From Syngnathus acus (Eukaryota; Chordata; Actinopteri; Syngnathiformes; Syngnathidae): 64,000 nt of DNA. The notes under the pieces were generated by a model. That model saw only the letters and a list, made by a program, of their open reading frames with translations, was not told where the DNA came from and did not search any database. How positions within the stretch are numbered: the first letter of the stretch is position 1; each line of letters starts with the position of its first letter. The DNA is taken from positions 9,000,001-9,064,000 of the forward strand of contig NC_051106.1 of the NCBI RefSeq assembly GCF_901709675.1, given 5' to 3'. This document shows, one piece after another, positions 59,801 through 64,000 of the stretch. Position numbers and translations under genes: made by a program.

Positions 59801-62800
59801 CAGGTCCTGTGTGGACTCGATCACACGCGTCTTGTCTCGGATCCAAGCAGCGGTCTCATCGCACTCCAGTCCGAAGTTGTTCAGGCTGACCGTGGAGTCC
59901 ACCTTCCTCTTCTTATCCTCCACCATAGCCTTGAAGGCGTCCCACCTGAAACAATGGTCCAATAGAGCGATTTTAGTTTCGGAGTTCCTTCGCGAACTAC
60001 TTGCAAGAAAAGAAATCACCTTTTGTTGAGTCTGGTCTGGCATTCCTTGACGTCTTTTATGCGAGGGTGTCTGCTGTCCTCCAACTGTTTCACCGCCTTG
60101 TTGACGTCATCCACTCTCGACTGAACGTTGGCCATATCCTGAGCCAAAATGCTCAACCTGGAGGCAAGAAAAAGATCCAAATAATGATACGCTCATCTAA
60201 CCTTTGAGATTAAATATTAGAATCAGAATCACATCATGTCTGTGTACCTATTCTGGACCACTTCCAGGTCTTCCAGCTTGTCAGGCACCCCCAAATCCAC
60301 CAGCCAAGTCTCCTTCTGGCCCATCCAGAGCTCACAGGCGTCCGTCTCGCTGAAGATGGTGTAGAGTGCCATGGCGTCATCCAGCTTCTTCTGCCTGACG
60401 TCGGCAAGAGACATGAGCTCCATGAAGAGGTCCTTGATGTCTTTGAGGCGGCGCTGGATGTCGGGTGTGTTCAGCAGCTCCTCGGGTAATCCGTTGGCCT
60501 GCTTGGACAGGGCGTCCACGGTGACGGCCGTCTTGGCGGTCTCGTTGCACAGGTCGTCGTGGCGCCGCACGAGCCGCTGGGTGGTGTACTCGTCATGGCC
60601 GGTGTCGTCGCTGCTCATCTGCCGCTTGGCGTCCAGCAGCCAGGCCATCAATTCGTCGGCGTCCCCTTGGAACTGGAAGAACCTCTGCGTGTCCTGCAGG
60701 TTCTGTTTACGGAAGGCGGCCAGCTCCTCCAGCTGCCGCCATTGCCCCTCCACGCTATCCGTGCGCTCTCGGATCACCGGCGCACCAAAGTGGTTCTCCT
60801 TGATCATCTCGTCGCCTTCGGTCAGAAGCTGGCACAGAAACAAAGGCAAGACTCTAGACAAAAGAAAATCTCAAATTCATTTTAAAAATCCTTTTTTACC
60901 TTGTGCAGGTTGGCTCGGCGAGCACCCAGCTCGTCCTCGAAGGCACTGTGCTTGCTCTGGAGAACCAGCACGCTGGTCAGGTCCTTGCCGTAGTCCAGTG
61001 AGGAGAAGAGATTCTCCTTCTCCTTGATCCAGCTCTCCAGCTCCGCCGCTTCCCACAAGAAGCTCCAGAAGCGACGTGACTGCGTCAGCTGGGCCCGGCG
61101 CTGGGCGGCCAGGTCCAGCAGTTCCTGGTAGCACAGCTCCAAATGCTCCACCCGGTCTCGGATCACCTGGGGATCGCATGGCTTGTAACCTGGGAGATGA
61201 GGAGGAGGCAGAAGGACGTTGACTTCCTTGACTAGCTTTCAAAGTTCCAGTCAGACTTACTTTCTCCGTTGGCGAACTTGAGAGCGGCAGCGCTGGCGTT
61301 CTGGACTCGGTCGGCTTGCAAGGCGACGTCTTTCTCGAGCAAAGCGTGTTTCTGTAACAAGTCTTCCACTTCCAACAAATGTTTCCCAATGTCAGAAGAC
61401 AGCAGCCGGACCTGAGCAAGGAGACGTTAACAAAGCCATCCGTTCCGATTTTATTTCTTCTTCCGCTGAGTCGGTGCTTTTACCTTCATGTCATCCATCC
61501 AAGTGATGATGTAGAGCATCTCCTGGAAGATCTTCTGCAGCGTCAGGTTCTTGTCCAGTCGCCCCCTGCGGGCCTTGAGCAGCTCCTGCAGGTAGTCCCA
61601 CAGGCGCAGGACGTTGTCCTTGCGGGCATCCACCCGCTTGGCGTCGTGGTAGCGTTCGGCCTCCAACTCCCCGGAGATGTTCACCAGGGCCTGGACGCGC
61701 TCCTCGTAGGCGGCGATGTCCGTCTCGATGGCGTCGTGCTTCTTCTTGGCCGCCTCCACCGCTGGCAGGTCGTAGCCAAAGTTGTCCTGGAGACGGCGAC
61801 GCTTTCTCAATCAGCGATTCTCGACTGGCGGCTCCGTAATGGACAGGAAGCGACGGTACTGGCGTACCTGCGCGACCAATCGCTGGTTCTCCAGAAGCCA
61901 CGTCTCCCTCATGGCTGCCTTGCGGTCAAATCGTCTGGCCATCTGCTCCAGTTTCTCCTGGCGAATCAGCTCGTCCCTCAGGACTCGCTCGCGCTCATGC
62001 TCGGCGCGCTCCAGTCGCTCCCAGGCCTGAAGACCCCCCGGTACCAAGAATGACTTGACGTTTTTACCAATTACTCGGTCACGGTCACGTGACGGACACC
62101 TCACCCTGTTGATGTCGGCGACCAGCGCTCCTTCTGTGGGCGTGTAGACCCTCTGGTTGTTGGCCCTCATGCGGCTTTGGATGGTAAAGAGCAGCACTTC
62201 CAGATTGCCTTTCTCCTGGAACCTGTCGGGACGTGTCCGCCATTAAATCGACGAATCATCGAGGAAGCGTTGCAATTGCCGGACGTCTGCTCACTTGGGC
62301 GGCTTCTCCACCGTCCTGTAGGTGTTGAAGGCCTGGAGCTGCTGCTGGACGCCAGACAGCGAGTTGGCCAGTTTGCGGTTGTTGAGCACCAGGATGGTCT
62401 GCTCAATCCAAGCCAGCAGCTCCGACGCCAAGGTCTCGTACTTCTTCACCATCTTCTCGGTGGCGATGGCATGGTCCAGGACTTTGCCCACCCGCTTGCC
62501 CTCCACGGCCAGCTGCTTCATCTTGGAGAAGTAGTGGTAGAAGGCCACCACATACGTGATGATGGACTTCTCGTCCGGGTTCTCGGTGAACACATCCTCC
62601 GGGTCCAGGAGCTTGGTGACGCCCAGGTGCTTCTCGGCCACGTTGAAAGCGCTTTGGAGGTTGTGCGTCGGGTTGGACCTCTTCAGCTGGTTGAAGTCCA
62701 CCAGATCTGGTCTGGGAGGCATAGACAGTGGGGTTTGGTTTTTCAGAGAAAGTAAGAATGATGATGATGGATGGATGATAAATACAAAAAAATATTTGGA

Positions 62801-63837
62801 ACTCTTGTCTTACCGATGTTTGTGTATGAGAGCGTTGAAGGCCATGCCGTCTTTCCAACTCGTGGTGAAGTTTGTGATGTTCACACTGGAATAACTGTGC
62901 AAAAAAATAATAATAATTCACACTGAAGTGGAAAGCTAAGCTATGCTAAGCTAAGCGAGTTACTGACCCTGCTGTCTTCATCTGGCACCACAGAAGAAGA
63001 GCGTCCTTGGCCGAGCGCGTCTCCTTCTGGTCGGCCTGGCCCGTCTCCACAATAATGTCTTGGATCTGATCGGGGTGACGATCAATAACATGATTTAAGA
63101 TACATACAATAAGATTTTTTTTTTTATTATTCTTGCATGTCCCCAGTGTGGAGGACTACGATTGGAACAGTCACATGACAAATAAATCCTCAGAGGTGGC
63201 TAAATTTAGCTCTCTGAAGCTTAAAAGTCAAACGTGGACTTTTTTCCTCTTTTCCCCAAAGACTGAATAATGCAGAGCGCCGTATTGTTTGAACTAAAAA
63301 TAACAGTGTCGCTCACAAATTAAAAATAAATAGCCCTTCCGAGAAGGCGAAAGACGTGTTCTGATGTTTGCCGCGCCTTCGCTCACAGAAGAATTCAAAG
63401 CGCAAAGGCCAAAAACAAACCTGGAAGCGGAGGATGATGGTCCAGATGAGGCCGAGGATGAGGCGGTGGTTACCGTCGACGATGTCGTGCGAGCCCATAT
63501 TCTCCAAGTGGACGCGCTGCTCCTTGAGGAACTGCAGCGCCTTGTCCACATTCTCCAAACAGTGGATGCGCATCCTGCCCTTGGTTGGCTTGGGCTGAGG
63601 CCCGCCGGAAAAACATGCAAAGTATTTGTCAGTATTTGACATTATTGAGAAGATTTGATAGTCCCCAAAACCAAAATTTGTTTACCAATCGTTCTCCGGA
63701 CAAGACCTCCAAAAGTTTAATGAGCATGCGTCCATCACGGAGGTCCAAGTAAAGGTCGGAGATGCGACAGTTGACTCGCAACAGGATGGAGTTGACCCAC
63801 TTGGTGAACGTCTTCTTCTGCACCGCCTCGCGCTCGT
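53244..63837 (-). CDS. sptb: Beta-spectrin, erythrocytic type, long PH-domain form (5'-partial)
   Basis: This is the beta chain of spectrin, which crosslinks actin beneath the plasma membrane and binds ankyrin and alpha-spectrin. Exons (minus strand): 63837-63686, 63594-63421, 63065-62968, 62894-62814, 62711-62295, 62222-62105, 62026-61868, 61786-61484, 61411-61261, 61189-60900, 60828-60248, 60157-60020, 59945-59186, 59007-58805, 58495-58405, 58327-58181, 58058-57771, 57674-57420, 57330-57241, 57071-56784, 56721-56591, 56511-56307, 56014-55791, 55728-55578, 55454-55210, 55134-54996, 54917-54833, 54759-54563, 54494-54412, 54253-54193, 54115-53898, 53817-53644, 53582-53540, 53429-53244. All phases agree, giving about 2,307 aa. 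Order: two CH domains, about 17 spectrin repeats, PH domain, basic tail ending [27 protein letters not shown] and [15 protein letters not shown] fit SPTB better than SPTBN1, 2 or 4. Only the first coding exon is outside. Confidence 0.92.
56056..56262. repeat. Telomere-like minisatellite in an sptb intron, both orientations
   Basis: Between sptb exons 56511-56307 and 56014-55791 the plus strand changes from GGGTTTCAAACTAGGGATAG (56063-56082) to many AAACCCTA, ACCCTAAC and GTTTGAAACCCTA units (from about 56094 to 56250). The core is CCCTAA, the vertebrate telomere hexamer, spaced by GTTTGAAA. The switch near 56092 forms an inverted repeat. Confidence 0.85.
57420..57674 (-). other. sptb: sptb exon with poly-glycine expansion
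   Basis: This exon encodes LQEALRTH followed by nine glycines and [16 protein letters not shown], in the middle of a spectrin repeat linker where human SPTB has a short Gly/Glu stretch. The glycines come from an imperfect GGT/GGC trinucleotide run (57583-57608 on the plus strand), a likely length-variable site. The repeat helices before and after appear intact. Confidence 0.85.
62295..63837 (-). other. sptb: sptb actin-binding region (tandem CH domains)
   Basis: Five exons encode the calponin-homology pair: [20 protein letters not shown] and [17 protein letters not shown] (CH1), [20 protein letters not shown] and [20 protein letters not shown] (CH1 end), then [33 protein letters not shown] (CH2) and the start of repeat 1. 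No residue expected for actin binding looks disrupted. Confidence 0.93.
63066..63420 (-). other. sptb intron (355 bp)
   Basis: Intron between the exons ending 63421 and starting 63065. AT-rich with a poly(T/A) run near 63113-63125; no further exon recognised. Confidence 0.8.
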
Positions 63838-64000
63838 CTGAGGAAAAAAAAAAAAATCTGGGTCAGATTTCAGATTCACGTTGAATTTTTTTAAAATTTT
63901 GATGAAAATTAGATGAATGGAGTTTCTTTTTTCCATGTTGATGTTTGCATGCGTGGAGGGAAAACAAGCAGCTTGAACCTCTGCAGACGGGCCCCTAAAT

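Noticed and set aside
59372-59965. 197-aa plus-strand open frame inside sptb
   Set aside because: It is the antisense of a 760-nt spectrin exon; Leu/Gly/Val bias is a by-product of the coding strand.
1-64000. tRNA, rRNA or snRNA genes
   Set aside because: No cloverleaf with A and B boxes, rRNA core or Sm-site structure was recognised on either strand; weak candidates could be missed without a covariance search.

Overview
This window is vertebrate nuclear DNA, almost certainly from a teleost fish. The evidence is GT-AG introns, orthologues of four vertebrate gene families, many CA/GT microsatellites, and repeats of kinds I recognise from fish genomes. I cannot name the species from sequence alone. 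Exon boundaries below were placed by hand from splice signals, reading phase and recalled family sequences. No alignment was run.

Layout. (1) 1-10.8 kb, plus strand: a complete ptbp1 gene (polypyrimidine tract-binding protein 1), with 16 coding exons and a 2.2 kb 3' UTR ending at an AATAAA. (2) 10.8-13.2 kb: intergenic, with a strong CTCF-like motif. (3) 13.2-43.9 kb, plus strand: an ephrin-A2 gene (efna2) of four coding exons, whose first intron is 24.3 kb. That intron carries microsatellites, a MITE, a decayed retrotransposon fragment, old tandem repeats and possible regulatory islands. (4) 45.4-49.7 kb, plus strand: a complete snap23 gene. (5) 50.1-52.8 kb: about ten tandem copies of a 236 bp unit that contains a long inverted repeat, followed by two inverted fragments of the same family. 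(6) 53.2-64 kb, minus strand: erythroid-type beta-spectrin (sptb) in its long, PH-domain form. It has 34 coding exons in the window; only the first coding exon lies beyond the right edge.

The four genes are not a functional cluster. They work in RNA splicing control, axon guidance, membrane fusion and the membrane skeleton. snap23 and sptb are arranged tail to tail with the satellite between them.

The points most worth checking are: a glutamine-to-histidine change at the ionic zero layer of the second SNARE motif of snap23; a 34-nt ptbp1 exon behind a very long pyrimidine tract (a likely autoregulatory switch), together with several miR-124 seed matches in the 3' UTR; the palindromic higher-order satellite; a telomere-like bidirectional minisatellite in an sptb intron; and a strongly divergent residue pair in the spectrin PH domain.
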